Counted from the first letter of the stretch, positions 42,541 to 52,859 are shown. The stretch: DNA of 55,282 nucleotides from an uncultured Flavobacteriaceae bacterium (GCA_937929935.1 CALFUL010000025.1:1-55282), one strand, 5' to 3'. The notes: generated by a model from the letters alone, not told the origin. Numbers and translations: made by a program.

Positions 42541-43995
42541 ATGAAACAGCTTTTATGTACCGTAATTTTATTTGCCCTATCCATATGCAATGGTATTGCA
42601 CAATCAGATAAAAATTCAGACCTATTTATCGAGCTCAAGAAAAAAGACAGTATTTTCTTTGAGCGTGGGTTTAACAAATGTGATATAGATTATTTTCAGA
42701 GTCACTTAGCTGATGATTTGAAATTTTATCACGATCAAAGCGGAATCCAAGACAGAAAAGCTTTCTTTGAAAATACCAAAAAATATATCTGTTCTGATTC
42801 AGAAAAGAAACCAATACGCAAAGTAGATACTCATAGTTTAGAAGTATTTCCACTTCATAATAATGGAGTTCTATATGGTGCTATCCAGAAAGGCATTCAT
42901 CATTTCTATTTAAGAGAAAATGGTAAAGAAGATGTATGGACAAGTACAGCAAAATTTACTCATGTTTGGATTTTGGAAAACAAGATTTGGAAAATAAGCC
43001 AAGTTTTGAGTTACAACCATCAAGATCTTATTGTAAAAAAAGCAACAAATGAAATTGAAAACCTACTGAAAGAAAACAAGGTTCCTGCATTGGGAATTGG
43101 GGTCATAGAAAATGGCAAATTAACTAAAGTCGAAGTTTACGGCACTTTAGACAAAAAGAATACCGCACCGTACAACACGATATTCAGAGTAGCTTCTTTG
43201 ACAAAACCTATAGTTGCCTTAATTACATTAAAACTAATTGATAAAGGGTTGCTAGATTTAGATGAACCATTGTATAAATATTGGATTGATTCAGATATTA
43301 AAACTGACAAACGATACAAAAAACTGACTCCGAAAATTGTCTTAACGCATCAAACGGGTTTTCCTAATTGGCGATGGATGAATGAGAACAGCAAACTTGC
43401 ATTTCAATTTGATCCAGGAACAAAATATCAATATTCAGGAGAAGGATTTGAATACTTGAGAATTGCGATTGAGAATAAGCTAGGTAAAAGCATTGAAGAA
43501 CTCGCAAGAGAACTCTTGTTTGATCCTCTAAAAATGTCAGACACTCATTTCTGGTGGGATACAGAAATGGGCGAATCAAGGTATGCTCAAAACTATGACA
43601 AAGAGGGAGAAAAAATTGAGCTCGTAAAATATTATGAGGCAAATGCTGCAGCAAATCTTTTAACGACTATAGAAGATTACGGAAAGTTTTTAGAGCATAT
43701 AATTGATGGTGCTGGCCTTTCAGTGAATCTATATCAAGAAATGATAAAACACCAAGTGAAACTTAGAGAGAATGATTTTTTTGGATTAGGTTGGGAAATT
43801 TTAACGGATTTCAGCAATGATGAATTTGCTTTAATCCATACCGGAAAAGACCCTGGTGTAAGCACACTAGCTATATGGTACCCAAAATCAAAAAATGGAT
43901 ATTTGATTTTCTTGAATGGGGATAATACAGATTCAATCTATGAATTACTGACAAAACGACTATATCTTGGAAATGAATTGTGGAATAAAAGATAG
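42541..43995 (+). CDS. NTF2-like / serine beta-lactamase-family fusion
   Basis: A 484-residue exported protein: signal peptide (about 1-20, NGIAQ), an NTF2/DUF4440-like domain (about 25-160), then a class C beta-lactamase/DD-peptidase-like hydrolase with the serine motif VASLTKPIV (SxxK), YSGEGFEYL (YxG-type) and HTGKDPGVS (HTG). Residues look complete, so it is a plausible esterase, peptidase or lactamase; the family does not prove antibiotic resistance. ATG 42541 is chosen over 42532/42535 because it gives the normal signal peptide. Confidence 0.85.
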   Translation: MKQLLCTVILFALSICNGIAQSDKNSDLFIELKKKDSIFFERGFNKCDIDYFQSHLADDLKFYHDQSGIQDRKAFFENTKKYICSDSEKKPIRKVDTHSLEVFPLHNNGVLYGAIQKGIHHFYLRENGKEDVWTSTAKFTHVWILENKIWKISQVLSYNHQDLIVKKATNEIENLLKENKVPALGIGVIENGKLTKVEVYGTLDKKNTAPYNTIFRVASLTKPIVALITLKLIDKGLLDLDEPLYKYWIDSDIKTDKRYKKLTPKIVLTHQTGFPNWRWMNENSKLAFQFDPGTKYQYSGEGFEYLRIAIENKLGKSIEELARELLFDPLKMSDTHFWWDTEMGESRYAQNYDKEGEKIELVKYYEANAAANLLTTIEDYGKFLEHIIDGAGLSVNLYQEMIKHQVKLRENDFFGLGWEILTDFSNDEFALIHTGKDPGVSTLAIWYPKSKNGYLIFLNGDNTDSIYELLTKRLYLGNELWNKR

Positions 43996-44050
43996 ACAAA
44001 TTTTGCTAAAAAAGTTGACTTAAGAAAAGCTTAGGTTCAGCCCCAAAAAA

Positions 44051-45481
44051 TCAAAACAACAACGGAATTACAAACTGAAATAGCAGTACAAGAAGGGCCA
44101 CCGCAATCAAATTCAAGATAATACCCACTCGTGCCATTTCATGCACTTTGATATAACCACTGGCAAATACTATCGCATTTGGCGGTGTAGCCATGGGTAG
44201 CATAAAGGCACAACTACTCGCCATAGTAACCGGAATCAATAAATATAAAATTGGAATTTCTAAACCTATAGCAATACCAGCCACAACCGGAGCGAGCACT
44301 GCAACCAATGCTACATTACTCATCAATTCTGTCATAAAGAGCATTAAAAAGATGAGTAAGACTGCTGTAAAAAGAATGCTGATATCACTTCCGGCAATAG
44401 CAGCTGAAACCATGTCAACAATGCCGCTTACGGCCATTCCTTTTGCTAAAGCGAGTCCGCCACCAAAAAGAATCAAAATACCCCAAGCAAGTTTTGAAGT
44501 ATCGCTCCATTTTATGATAGAATCTCCTTTTTTAAGATTGTAGGGTATTACAAACATGGCAATCGCACCTGCGATACTTATCATGGTATCATTGAGTTTT
44601 AAATCAGGAAATTGTCCATTAATAACCGTTCTGAAAATCCATAGAAAAACAGTAACTCCGAATATTGCAAGTACCATTTTTTCTTTTCCGCTCATAGGGC
44701 CAAGCTTTTGTAATTCAGTATGAATAACCTCTTTTGAAGCAGCGAATTTTAATTGTTTGTTTGGAAACATGATTTTAACCATGACCAAATAAATGATGGC
44801 AATCATGATGATAGAAAAAGGCAACCCAATAACCATCCATTTTAAAAATGAAATCTCAATATTATATTCATTTTCAAGTAGCCCAATCATTACAGAATTC
44901 GGGGGCGTACCTATAACTGTGGCAATTCCTCCAGCATTCGCTGAAAAAGCAATTCCGAGCATTACAGATAAAGCAAAATTTTGATCATTTTTGGTAAAGC
45001 CATCTTCATCATTGATTAAAAGACTAATGACTGACATGGCAATAGGAAGCATGACAACGGTAGTCGCCGTGTTGCTGATCCACATACTTAAAGAAGCCGT
45101 GGCTATCATAAAACCTAAAACCACCTTATTAGGCGTGGTACCTGTGATTCTGATAATATTAAGGGCAATGCGTTTGTGTAGGTTGACTTTTTCAAGGGCT
45201 AAAGCAAGCACAAAACCACCGAAGAACAGAAATATAATCGGACTCCCATAATTGGCACCTACATCTCCTACAGGCATAATTTTTAATAACGGAAAAAGCA
45301 GCAGGGGCAGTAAAGCGGTTACTGAAATGGAAGTTGCTTCAGTAATCCACCAAAGAACCATCCAAACGGCAATAGCGATAACTTTATCACCTTGTTCTGA
45401 GACGAGTTCAAAAGGTAAGTTAATGATGAGTAGAAATAATGCGGGACCTAAAAACAGTCCTAATTTTTTGCTTAGTTCCAT
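44051..45481 (-). CDS. DASS-family sodium:dicarboxylate/sulfate transporter
   Basis: A 476-residue transporter of the SLC13/DASS family, about 11-12 helices. Signatures include WITEATSISVTALLPLLLFP, SMWISNTATTVVMLPIA (the S-N-T substrate motif) and the C-terminal repeat MTELMSNVALVAVLAPV with MLPMATPPNAIVFASG. It imports C4-dicarboxylates or sulfate with Na+; the substrate is not resolved. Length normal. Single gene. Confidence 0.92.
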   Translation of the reverse strand: MELSKKLGLFLGPALFLLIINLPFELVSEQGDKVIAIAVWMVLWWITEATSISVTALLPLLLFPLLKIMPVGDVGANYGSPIIFLFFGGFVLALALEKVNLHKRIALNIIRITGTTPNKVVLGFMIATASLSMWISNTATTVVMLPIAMSVISLLINDEDGFTKNDQNFALSVMLGIAFSANAGGIATVIGTPPNSVMIGLLENEYNIEISFLKWMVIGLPFSIIMIAIIYLVMVKIMFPNKQLKFAASKEVIHTELQKLGPMSGKEKMVLAIFGVTVFLWIFRTVINGQFPDLKLNDTMISIAGAIAMFVIPYNLKKGDSIIKWSDTSKLAWGILILFGGGLALAKGMAVSGIVDMVSAAIAGSDISILFTAVLLIFLMLFMTELMSNVALVAVLAPVVAGIAIGLEIPILYLLIPVTMASSCAFMLPMATPPNAIVFASGYIKVHEMARVGIILNLIAVALLVLLFQFVIPLLF

Positions 45482-45507
45482 TTAAAAAAGTTGCCTAAAA
45501 AGTTATC

Positions 45508-46650
45508 TTAATCTTTAATTTCTTCAGGAATTTCAATTTCAGTATTTGGAGGAATTCTTTTCTTTAAAAATAATATTTGCCCTAAATGACTTGATTGATG
45601 TTCCATTACATGAAACCAGCAGTATTGATTTGTCCAATTATAAGTTAGCTGTACTTCTTTAAACCATGTGTCATCTCTTTTTCGAAGCTCTTCAATAGTT
45701 TTGTTTCTAACTTCATTATAAATATCAAGGTAGTATTGTATTTCTTTGCCTTTAAAAGTATCTCTAGCTTCATCACCAAGACTTAAAGCAACTTGCCATT
45801 TCTTTTTTTCTTCATCATTAAAACCTCTGCTTTCAAATGTAAAAACCTGATAATATGCCTCAGCGGCAGCCAAGTGCATAATTAAGGCGCCAATTCTATT
45901 AGCTTTGTCATCATGTAAATGATCTAATTCATATTGACTTAATCTTTTTACTTGACCTTCAACTCTTTCTTTTAAATCATTTAACATTGAAATCATACCC
46001 TCAATTTCTGCTGTACTACCTTTTACTGCCTTGCCACCAACTGCATCAGGAGAAGAATCAATACCAGAGCCTTCAAGAAGTAATACCTGAGAATTTCTAA
46101 CTGTATCAAGAATGGTGTTTAGTATGAATTCTTTTACACGAATTGGTATTCCTTCAGATTCTCCCTGTTTCCAACCAGGTACAGTTTTATTGTTTGTGAT
46201 TTCTTTCTCAAACCCACTGTTAATCAAAGGAAAAGGCTCCATTTCTCCATTGTCATCTTGGATAAAAAGTTCAAAGTTTTCAAAATAAAATTTACCGTTG
46301 TAGGTACAATAAGCGCCTATTTCAATGCTCTTGGTTTGATCTGTTAACGTTCCTTCAATTTCTAACTGTTCCCAACCTTGCTTCGTTTTTCGAGCACTTT
46401 CGAATATTGAAGATTCATTTTCATCTTTATTATGATTGAGATAGTACAATACTATTGAAGCTGCTGGGTCTTCACTTTCAATCTTCAATTGTGCTCTTAG
46501 TGTAAACTTTCTATCTGAATCACTATTAATATTTACTTCTTGTGATAAATCAGTCCAATATCTTGATACTTCTTTAGTCGCTTGGTTCTGTCCAAATACC
46601 TGAATTGTATTGAAAACAAGCAATACAATTGTGCAGTTCAATAATCTCAT
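45508..46650 (-). CDS. Exported protein with beta-sandwich and DinB-like domains
   Basis: From ATG 46650 a 380-residue protein. The signal peptide (MRLLNCTIVLLVFNTIQVFGQ) is followed by a beta-rich segment to about 190 (WEQLEIEGTLT, IEIGAYCTYNGKFYFENFEL), resembling a carbohydrate-binding-like sandwich. It continues into a four-helix DinB-like domain (HLAAAEAYYQVFTFE, later FHVMEHQSSHLGQILFLKKR) with the histidines expected for metal binding. Predicted periplasmic. Function unknown. Confidence 0.75.
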   Translation of the reverse strand: MRLLNCTIVLLVFNTIQVFGQNQATKEVSRYWTDLSQEVNINSDSDRKFTLRAQLKIESEDPAASIVLYYLNHNKDENESSIFESARKTKQGWEQLEIEGTLTDQTKSIEIGAYCTYNGKFYFENFELFIQDDNGEMEPFPLINSGFEKEITNNKTVPGWKQGESEGIPIRVKEFILNTILDTVRNSQVLLLEGSGIDSSPDAVGGKAVKGSTAEIEGMISMLNDLKERVEGQVKRLSQYELDHLHDDKANRIGALIMHLAAAEAYYQVFTFESRGFNDEEKKKWQVALSLGDEARDTFKGKEIQYYLDIYNEVRNKTIEELRKRDDTWFKEVQLTYNWTNQYCWFHVMEHQSSHLGQILFLKKRIPPNTEIEIPEEIKD

Positions 46651-46776
46651 ATAATAAAAATTGTTAATTGATAAGAGTTCTAAGATACTTAATATCAAAG
46701 AGATTATTTAAATGGATTGAATAAACCGTATTTAAATCAATGTTGGAATCGAAATAGAACAGTATTGCTGATTAAT

Positions 46777-48471
46777 TTAGTTTACAGTTTCAACAAAAAG
46801 TCCTTCTTCGTCAGTCTTGCTAACTTTCGCCAAATTATTCTTAGTCAACTCCTTAATGGCTTTATCCCATTTTTTGTTTGATAAGCTAGATTGCGCTTTT
46901 AAATCATCAAGCGGAATTTTTTCAGCCTTTTTCAAAATTTCAAAAACCATTTTTCCTTCTTCCGATAAAGCGACAGCCTTCTTCTCAGGTCTCATCTGAG
47001 GGAAGAACAACACCTCTTGTATCGATGAATTATTCGTCATAAGCATAACCAAACGGTCAATACCAATTCCGATTCCTGATGTTGGAGGCATACCGTATTC
47101 TAAAGCACGAATAAAATCTTGATCAATAAACATGGCTTCATCATCACCTTTTTCAGAAAGACGCAATTGGGCCTCAAAACGCTCACGTTGATCAATAGGG
47201 TCATTTAACTCAGAGTAGCAGTTTGCTAATTCTTTACCATTGACCATGAGCTCAAAACGTTCAGTCAAAGCAGGATTATCGCGATGTTGTTTCGTTAACG
47301 GACTCATCTCTTTAGGATAGTCAGTAATGAACGTAGGTTGTATATAAAAATGCTCACATTTCTCACCAAAAATCTCATCAATAAGTTTACCCACACCCAT
47401 AGTTTCATCAACTTCGAGTCCTAATTTTCGAGCAGTATCGCGAAGTTCAGCTTCACCCATTCCTGCAACATCTTCACCGGTATGAATTTTTATAGCTTCT
47501 AAAATTGGCACTCTTGCATACGGTGCTTTGAATTCAATTTCGTTTTCTCCGACAGTTACTTTAGAAGTTCCGTTCGCATCGATTGCTACTTTTTCAAGCA
47601 GTTCTTCTGTGGTATCCATCATCCAATTGTAGTCTTTGTAGGCTACATAGAGTTCCATTACAGTAAACTCAGGGTTATGAGTACGATCCATTCCTTCGTT
47701 TCTGAAATCTTTTGAGAATTCATAAACGCCGTCAAAACCACCCACAATCAATCGCTTCAAATACAATTCATTCGCAATACGTAGGTATAATGGAATGTCT
47801 AAAGCATTGTGATGTGTTAAAAACGGTCGTGCTGCAGCACCACCCGGAATAGGCTGTAAAATGGGAGTTTCTACTTCTAGATATCCTTTGTCATTATAAA
47901 ACTGACGAATACTATTGGTAATTTTTGTTCGCTTGATAAACGTCTCTTTCACATGCGGATTCACCACTAAATCAACATAACGCTGTCTGTAACGTAATTC
48001 TGGGTCGTTAAACTCATCATACATTTTACCATCTGCATCTTGCTTTGGTAATGGTAAAGGGCGCAGCGCTTTGCAGAGAATAGAGAAATCTTTAACTAAG
48101 ACTGTTTTTTCACCAACCTGAGTAGTGAAAAGCTCCCCCTCAATACCTAGAATATCTCCTAAATCGATTAGTTTTTTGAAAAGATCATTGTACTTAGAAT
48201 GGTCATCAGCAGGGCAAATTTCATCTCTATTGAAATATACTTGAATACGACCCTCGCTATCTTGCAATTCTCCGAAGGAAGCTTTTCCCTGAATTTTTTT
48301 ACGCATCAATCGACCAGAAATAATCACTTTCTTTCCTTCTTCATAATTCTGTTTGATGCTCTTTGAAGTAGCACTAACAGGATATAATGCCGCAGGATAT
48401 GGGTCAATACCCATTTCACGTATTTTGGCTAATTTTTCTCTTCTAATGATTTCTTGTTCTGACAATTGCAT
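46777..48471 (-). CDS. lysS: Lysyl-tRNA synthetase, class II
   Basis: A 564-residue enzyme charging tRNA-Lys. The OB-fold anticodon domain (VIISGRLMRKKIQGKASFGE) is followed by the class II core: RYRQRYVDLV, VETPILQPIPGGAAARPF, and motif 3 GIGIGIDRLVMLMT. A C-terminal extension of about 60 residues follows the core, as in Bacteroidota. Complete. Confidence 0.96.
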   Translation of the reverse strand: MQLSEQEIIRREKLAKIREMGIDPYPAALYPVSATSKSIKQNYEEGKKVIISGRLMRKKIQGKASFGELQDSEGRIQVYFNRDEICPADDHSKYNDLFKKLIDLGDILGIEGELFTTQVGEKTVLVKDFSILCKALRPLPLPKQDADGKMYDEFNDPELRYRQRYVDLVVNPHVKETFIKRTKITNSIRQFYNDKGYLEVETPILQPIPGGAAARPFLTHHNALDIPLYLRIANELYLKRLIVGGFDGVYEFSKDFRNEGMDRTHNPEFTVMELYVAYKDYNWMMDTTEELLEKVAIDANGTSKVTVGENEIEFKAPYARVPILEAIKIHTGEDVAGMGEAELRDTARKLGLEVDETMGVGKLIDEIFGEKCEHFYIQPTFITDYPKEMSPLTKQHRDNPALTERFELMVNGKELANCYSELNDPIDQRERFEAQLRLSEKGDDEAMFIDQDFIRALEYGMPPTSGIGIGIDRLVMLMTNNSSIQEVLFFPQMRPEKKAVALSEEGKMVFEILKKAEKIPLDDLKAQSSLSNKKWDKAIKELTKNNLAKVSKTDEEGLFVETVN

Positions 48472-48521
48472 TGCGCTAATTTTTATGGCGCAAATATAGG
48501 GTTTCGGAAGGTTATTTTAAA

Positions 48522-48588
48522 GCTAGAAGAACGAAGCTCGAAGTTTTTCTAAGTGAAAAATTAAAACTTGCTTCTTCGTGCTTCTAGC
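48522..48588. repeat. Inverted repeat between lysS and the thioredoxin gene
   Basis: GCTAGAAG-AA-CGAAG (48522-48536) pairs with CTTCG-TG-CTTCTAGC (48574-48588). An imperfect 13-bp palindrome of the intergenic REP-like type. Confidence 0.6.
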
Positions 48589-48602
48589 AACTAACCTATC
48601 TT

Positions 48603-49163
48603 TTAATCAAAATGCAACGACTTCGGATAGTTGGGTGTGTATTCTGAACCTAAGACAATCGATTTCATATCTTCTTCTAAAGATGTAATCGGACTTTCAA
48701 TAATACGATTGCTTTCTTTTCCATCCTTATAAAAAATAAAAGTAGGAACACGTTTAATCTGCAAGCCCCATTCTTCACCTGTAGGGCTCTTTTTGTACAT
48801 TTCTTTACGGCGGTCAACCGCAACTATTTTTAGGTTTTTCATTGAAAAATCTGCGGCTTCTAGTATTTTGATGAAACGCGGCACTTCTCGTTTACTATCG
48901 CCACACCACGTGCCCATGAATATTAATATTTTATATTGATTCAGTTCGTTTTTGATTGATGAAATGGTATTGATGTCAACTTCGTAGCTTTTGTGATTGG
49001 CGGTATACCAGCTTTGATAAGAGTTGGTCTTGAGTGCGTTGAGGTCAATTTGGCCAACCATAAAGGGTTGATTGCCTTCAATTTTTATTTCTTGGTTAAT
49101 TTGTTGCGCAGACAATGGCGCAGAAAGACTGATTAGAAAAAGCATTAAAATACATCGCTTCAT
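48603..49163 (-). CDS. Thioredoxin-like exported protein
   Basis: A 186-residue exported thioredoxin-fold protein (signal peptide to about 20, PLSAQ). The active site is LIFMGTWCGDSKREVPRF: W-C-G-D-S, a CxxS site with only one catalytic cysteine. It therefore cannot do a normal dithiol exchange alone. The cis-Pro segment VPTFIFYKDG follows. ATG 49163 (MKRCILM) gives the signal peptide. Confidence 0.85.
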   Translation of the reverse strand: MKRCILMLFLISLSAPLSAQQINQEIKIEGNQPFMVGQIDLNALKTNSYQSWYTANHKSYEVDINTISSIKNELNQYKILIFMGTWCGDSKREVPRFIKILEAADFSMKNLKIVAVDRRKEMYKKSPTGEEWGLQIKRVPTFIFYKDGKESNRIIESPITSLEEDMKSIVLGSEYTPNYPKSLHFD

Positions 49164-49330
49164 AACTTTTAGTTTTAAAATTAAAACCGAAAGTTGCTGA
49201 AAATGCGCACTCAAAAACGATTAGGTGGGATGGAAATTGGGACTAGACCCTAGGTGGAAATCTTTCAAACACAAAATCAAAGGTCAAACACAAACTCTAA
49301 AATAAAAACCAATAACCAATAGCTAAAAAT

Positions 49331-50377
49331 TTAACCCAGTAGTTGCTTTATTTCCTCACGTGAAGAAACATTCAATTTCTTGTACAAGTTATTGATGTGC
49401 GTTTTGACAGTACTTAAACTGATAAATAGGTCCGAAGCAATTTCTTTATTCGTTTTATCCTCAAGAATTGCATTCACAATATTCTGCTCTTGAGCGGTTA
49501 ATTTGCTTAGGGTAATGCTTTTTTGGTTCTTTCTTGTTTTTAAATATTTAAAAAGGAAGTAGGCATTGAGCAGTAATGATATGCCGGCAATTAATGTCCA
49601 TATCCAAGCCTTGTTTGTATGTTTGTTTTTTGAATTCAGTTGCTTGTCAATTGCTATTTCAGTTTGATACAATGTTGTAAAAACTGTATTGGGGTATTTT
49701 TCTTCTAGCCGTTGACTTAGATTTTCATAATAATTGTTTTGTGATATATCCTTGAGATAATAGGAATAGGTTTCATTTCTTTTATCCGACAGAAAATCAT
49801 AAACATAAAGTTCAACTAGAGGTTCGTTTTTATTTTTTCCGAATTCCTGTAAGGTTTTGAACCATTTCTTAGAATTTAGTTTGTGATTGGCTTCACTCCT
49901 AAAATCATAAAAATCAAAAGCCATTTCTTCTTTCAAAGCGTCAATTTGAAGAATGGCTTCAGATGATTTATTCGTTGAGCTAATCTCACACAAAACTTCA
50001 TCAGCAAAAGAAGTAGGAAAATGTATTGCATCTTTATTATTTGCAATAAATAGAATGCTTCTTGAGTTTTCACATCTTCCTAGAAAATGACTTGAATCTA
50101 AGACCCCCTGAGAGCATTCATCAACATGAATACGATAAATGCGATTTTTACGAGACAAATTGTCGCCTTGAAATTTAAAATTTCCTAAAGAATCTACAGG
50201 TGTCTTCTTTATAATCTGTTCAAGATAGGGGCGTGAAAGTTTACGAAAATCTTCAATGATAGAAAGATAAACTGTCTTTCCCTCTATATTTTCATCAATA
50301 TGACCTTCAAAGCTATATTGCGAATAACTAATGAAGTTAAGTAATAACAGTACAAAGAAAATAAATTTTCGAATCAT
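49331..50377 (-). CDS. Membrane-spanning LuxR-type regulator
   Basis: A 348-residue one-component regulator. A signal sequence (about 1-19) leads into an exported domain of about 240 residues (start resembles DUF4369: YSFEGHIDENIEGKTVYLSI). One membrane helix (about 260-277) follows, and a cytoplasmic LuxR HTH (LTAQEQNIVNAILEDKTNKE, then LSTVKTHINNLYKKLNVSS). It should sense an envelope signal and act directly at DNA without phosphorylation. Target unknown. Confidence 0.85.
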   Translation of the reverse strand: MIRKFIFFVLLLLNFISYSQYSFEGHIDENIEGKTVYLSIIEDFRKLSRPYLEQIIKKTPVDSLGNFKFQGDNLSRKNRIYRIHVDECSQGVLDSSHFLGRCENSRSILFIANNKDAIHFPTSFADEVLCEISSTNKSSEAILQIDALKEEMAFDFYDFRSEANHKLNSKKWFKTLQEFGKNKNEPLVELYVYDFLSDKRNETYSYYLKDISQNNYYENLSQRLEEKYPNTVFTTLYQTEIAIDKQLNSKNKHTNKAWIWTLIAGISLLLNAYFLFKYLKTRKNQKSITLSKLTAQEQNIVNAILEDKTNKEIASDLFISLSTVKTHINNLYKKLNVSSREEIKQLLG

Positions 50378-50428
50378 ATAATAGTTGTTACTAAACCTCT
50401 AAAATAGAAGAATTTGTAACAATATGGG

Positions 50429-50436
50429 TACTTTTG
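50429..50436 (+). promoter_or_regulatory. TAnnTTTG box before the YqaE gene
   Basis: TACTTTTG, 54 nt upstream of the chosen ATG (50491). Confidence 0.4.
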
Positions 50437-50490
50437 CGACAGATAAGTACACATGCTCAACAGTTGGGCAGGATCATCAATCAAAATCAA

Positions 50491-50646
50491 ATGAGTTTTT
50501 TTAGAGTATTACTGGCTATTTTTTTTCCGCCCTTAGCTGTTTTAGGTAAAGGATGCGGATCTTTTCTTATTGTTTTATTATTGACATTCTGCGGGTGGGT
50601 ACCTGGAGTAATTGCGGCTTTAGTTATTTTGAACAATCCGAATTAG
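50491..50646 (+). CDS. YqaE/Pmp3 family membrane protein
   Basis: A 51-residue protein with the UPF0057/YqaE/Pmp3 pattern: FFPPLAVLGKGCGSFLIVLL, two helices, then FCGWVPGVIAALVILN. Pmp3-like proteins modulate membrane potential and stress tolerance. ATG 50491 matches the family start; the frame extends upstream to 50434 without family similarity. Confidence 0.85.
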   Translation: MSFFRVLLAIFFPPLAVLGKGCGSFLIVLLLTFCGWVPGVIAALVILNNPN

Positions 50647-50697
50647 TATTTAGGTATTACGTGATATAATCGTTTATTTGTATTCAAATTTAGAATT

Positions 50698-51453
50698 ATG
50701 AGAAAATATTTTCGTGCTTTTTTAATGTATGCGCTTATAGGGCTATTTGCAATGTCTTGTAATTTTACAGAATCAATGACTATAGAGCCTGATGGGTCTG
50801 GCAAGATAACTGTAGATTTTGATGGGTCTTCATTAATGGATATGATGGGCGATGAAATGAAAGAAAATGGCGAAGAACAAAAAATGGATTCCATTTTTGA
50901 TTTTGCATATCTTTTAGAAGAGCGAAAAGATAGTATTGCACAATTGTCTCAAGAAAAACAAGACAAGTTAAAGCGTCTTGAAAATTTCAAAATGCGCATT
51001 CAAATGGATACTGAAGCTAAGGCAATGAAATTATCAATGTTTAGTAATTTTAAAAACGTCAATGAGCTTTCTGATATGATGTCCACTTTTGAAGATGCAA
51101 ATTCAATGCAAGATTTAGGAGGTAAATCAATGGCAAATGAAGATTCGCCAATGGGCGGCAGTAAAGGTACAGACGTGTCATATAAATTTGAGAATAACAA
51201 ATTTTCTAGAACAACTGAGATTATAAATCCGGCTCTTTTCGAAAAAAGCAAAGATAGTTTAAAGCAAATGGAAATGTTCATGAGCGAATCAACCTATACG
51301 CTGAAATATACTTTTCCGAAAAAAATAAGAAAAGTCTCAGCTGAGAACGCACTATTTAGTCAAGATGGTAAAACCTTTACCCTTGAAGTTAGTTTTTTAG
51401 AGATGATGAAAGACCCTAAAATTCTTGATCTTGAAGTAGAGTTAGAAGATTAA
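50698..51453 (+). CDS. Hypothetical lipoprotein
   Basis: A 251-residue lipoprotein (GLFAMSCNF lipobox, Cys21). The mature part is Met-, Asp- and Lys-rich with SMTIEPDGSGKITVDFDGSS near the start, and a helical middle. The end ALFSQDGKTFTLEVSFLEMM is beta-like. No known family is recognised. Stand-alone gene, 51 nt after the YqaE gene. Confidence 0.75.
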   Translation: MRKYFRAFLMYALIGLFAMSCNFTESMTIEPDGSGKITVDFDGSSLMDMMGDEMKENGEEQKMDSIFDFAYLLEERKDSIAQLSQEKQDKLKRLENFKMRIQMDTEAKAMKLSMFSNFKNVNELSDMMSTFEDANSMQDLGGKSMANEDSPMGGSKGTDVSYKFENNKFSRTTEIINPALFEKSKDSLKQMEMFMSESTYTLKYTFPKKIRKVSAENALFSQDGKTFTLEVSFLEMMKDPKILDLEVELED

Positions 51454-51484
51454 ATCTTGCTTTTAATATTTCATTTTTAAGCCA

Positions 51485-52192
51485 ATGAATAAAAAGGTAA
51501 CTTTTCAACATTTAGGTCTCAAAGACTATAAAGAGGCTTGGAACTATCAAGAACTTCTTTTCAAACAAATTGTTGACCTAAAAATCAAGAATAGACGAGA
51601 AGATAAAACTATAGAAACGCCTAATCACTTATTATTTGTAGAACATCCTCACGTATTTACACTAGGTAAAAGTGGCGACCTTTCAAATTTGCTCATTGAT
51701 GAAAAACAACTTGAAAATAAAGGTGCTAAATTCTACAAGATAAATAGAGGCGGCGATATTACGTACCATGGTCCTGGTCAACTAGTGGGCTATCCTATTT
51801 TAGATTTAGATAATTTCTTTACTGATATTCATAAATACTTAAGACTTCTAGAAGAAATGGTCATTTTAACCCTAGCAGAATATGGGTTGAAAGCAGAGCG
51901 CTCTGAAGGCGAAACAGGGGTTTGGTTAGATGTAGGTACACCATTTGCTCGTAAAATATGTGCCATGGGTGTTCGCGCCAGCAGGTGGGTTACCATGCAC
52001 GGTTTTGCATTGAATGTGAATGCTAATTTGGGCTATTTTGATTTGATGATTCCATGCGGTATTAAAGGCAAAGCAGTTACTTCTTTAAATGTTGAATTGG
52101 GTAAAAAAAAAATTTCAATGCAAGAAGTACAACAAAAACTATTGCACCATTTCTCATCACTTTTTGAAGCTGAAATCATCAAAAAAAGTTAG
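51485..52192 (+). CDS. lipB: Octanoyl-[ACP]:protein N-octanoyltransferase
   Basis: A 235-residue LipB that attaches octanoate to lipoyl domains. [20 protein letters not shown] (substrate loop), [18 protein letters not shown] and [13 protein letters not shown] with the catalytic Cys and Lys are present. Complete. It overlaps convergent rnhB by 4 nt. Confidence 0.95.
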   Translation: MNKKVTFQHLGLKDYKEAWNYQELLFKQIVDLKIKNRREDKTIETPNHLLFVEHPHVFTLGKSGDLSNLLIDEKQLENKGAKFYKINRGGDITYHGPGQLVGYPILDLDNFFTDIHKYLRLLEEMVILTLAEYGLKAERSEGETGVWLDVGTPFARKICAMGVRASRWVTMHGFALNVNANLGYFDLMIPCGIKGKAVTSLNVELGKKKISMQEVQQKLLHHFSSLFEAEIIKKS

Positions 52193-52791
52193 TGATTAAA
52201 TTTCAATTTTAACTGTTCTGGTAATTGCTTGAAACTTTTTCTATGGTATTTAGTAATACCATATTTTCTAATCGCTTCACGATGTTCTTTGGTTGGGTAG
52301 CCCTTATTTTGTTTCCAATTATACATGGGGTATTCTTCATGAAGTATAGCCATATAGGCATCACGATACGTTTTGGCTAAAACTGAAGCCGCGGCAATGC
52401 TGAGAAATTTTCCGTCGCCCTTGATAATACATTCATGATTAATTTTCTTAAAGGGTTTGAATTTATTACCATCAACAATTATAAATTCAGGGTCAATTTC
52501 AAGTTGCTCTAAAGACTTGTGCATGGCAAGTATTGAAGCGTTGAGTATGTTAATGGCATCAATTTCTTTTGGGTAAACATGTGCAACCCCATAACTTAAA
52601 GCTTTTTCTTCTATCAGGGGTTTGAGTAAGGTTCTGTTTTTCTCAGACAACTGTTTTGAATCATTTAGAATGTCATTTTTGAAATCAGTAGGTAAGATTA
52701 CAGCTGCGGCTGTAACAGGGCCAGCCAAACATCCGCGGCCAGCTTCATCAGTGCCCGCCTCAATTTTGTATTTGTAATACGCTTTAAGCAA
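52189..52791 (-). CDS. rnhB: Ribonuclease HII
   Basis: A 200-residue enzyme removing RNA from RNA-DNA hybrids. [20 protein letters not shown] (Asp/Glu active site), IIVDGNKF, and [17 protein letters not shown] are the family motifs. Complete; convergent with lipB (4-nt overlap). Confidence 0.95.
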   Translation of the reverse strand: MLKAYYKYKIEAGTDEAGRGCLAGPVTAAAVILPTDFKNDILNDSKQLSEKNRTLLKPLIEEKALSYGVAHVYPKEIDAINILNASILAMHKSLEQLEIDPEFIIVDGNKFKPFKKINHECIIKGDGKFLSIAAASVLAKTYRDAYMAILHEEYPMYNWKQNKGYPTKEHREAIRKYGITKYHRKSFKQLPEQLKLKFNH

Positions 52792-52859
52792 ATCAAAAAT
52801 ATTTGAGGGCTAATATAAATGAATTATCATCCATTTTAATTGAACTAAATTTTAATTTA

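Noticed and set aside
42541..43995. Antibiotic-resistance beta-lactamase
   Set aside because: The fold is shared by esterases and peptidases, and the NTF2 fusion is not typical of resistance enzymes.
44193..45485. Four plus-strand ORFs opposite the DASS transporter gene
   Set aside because: Antisense shadows of a clear hydrophobic transporter gene; low-complexity Ile/Thr/Lys-rich translations.
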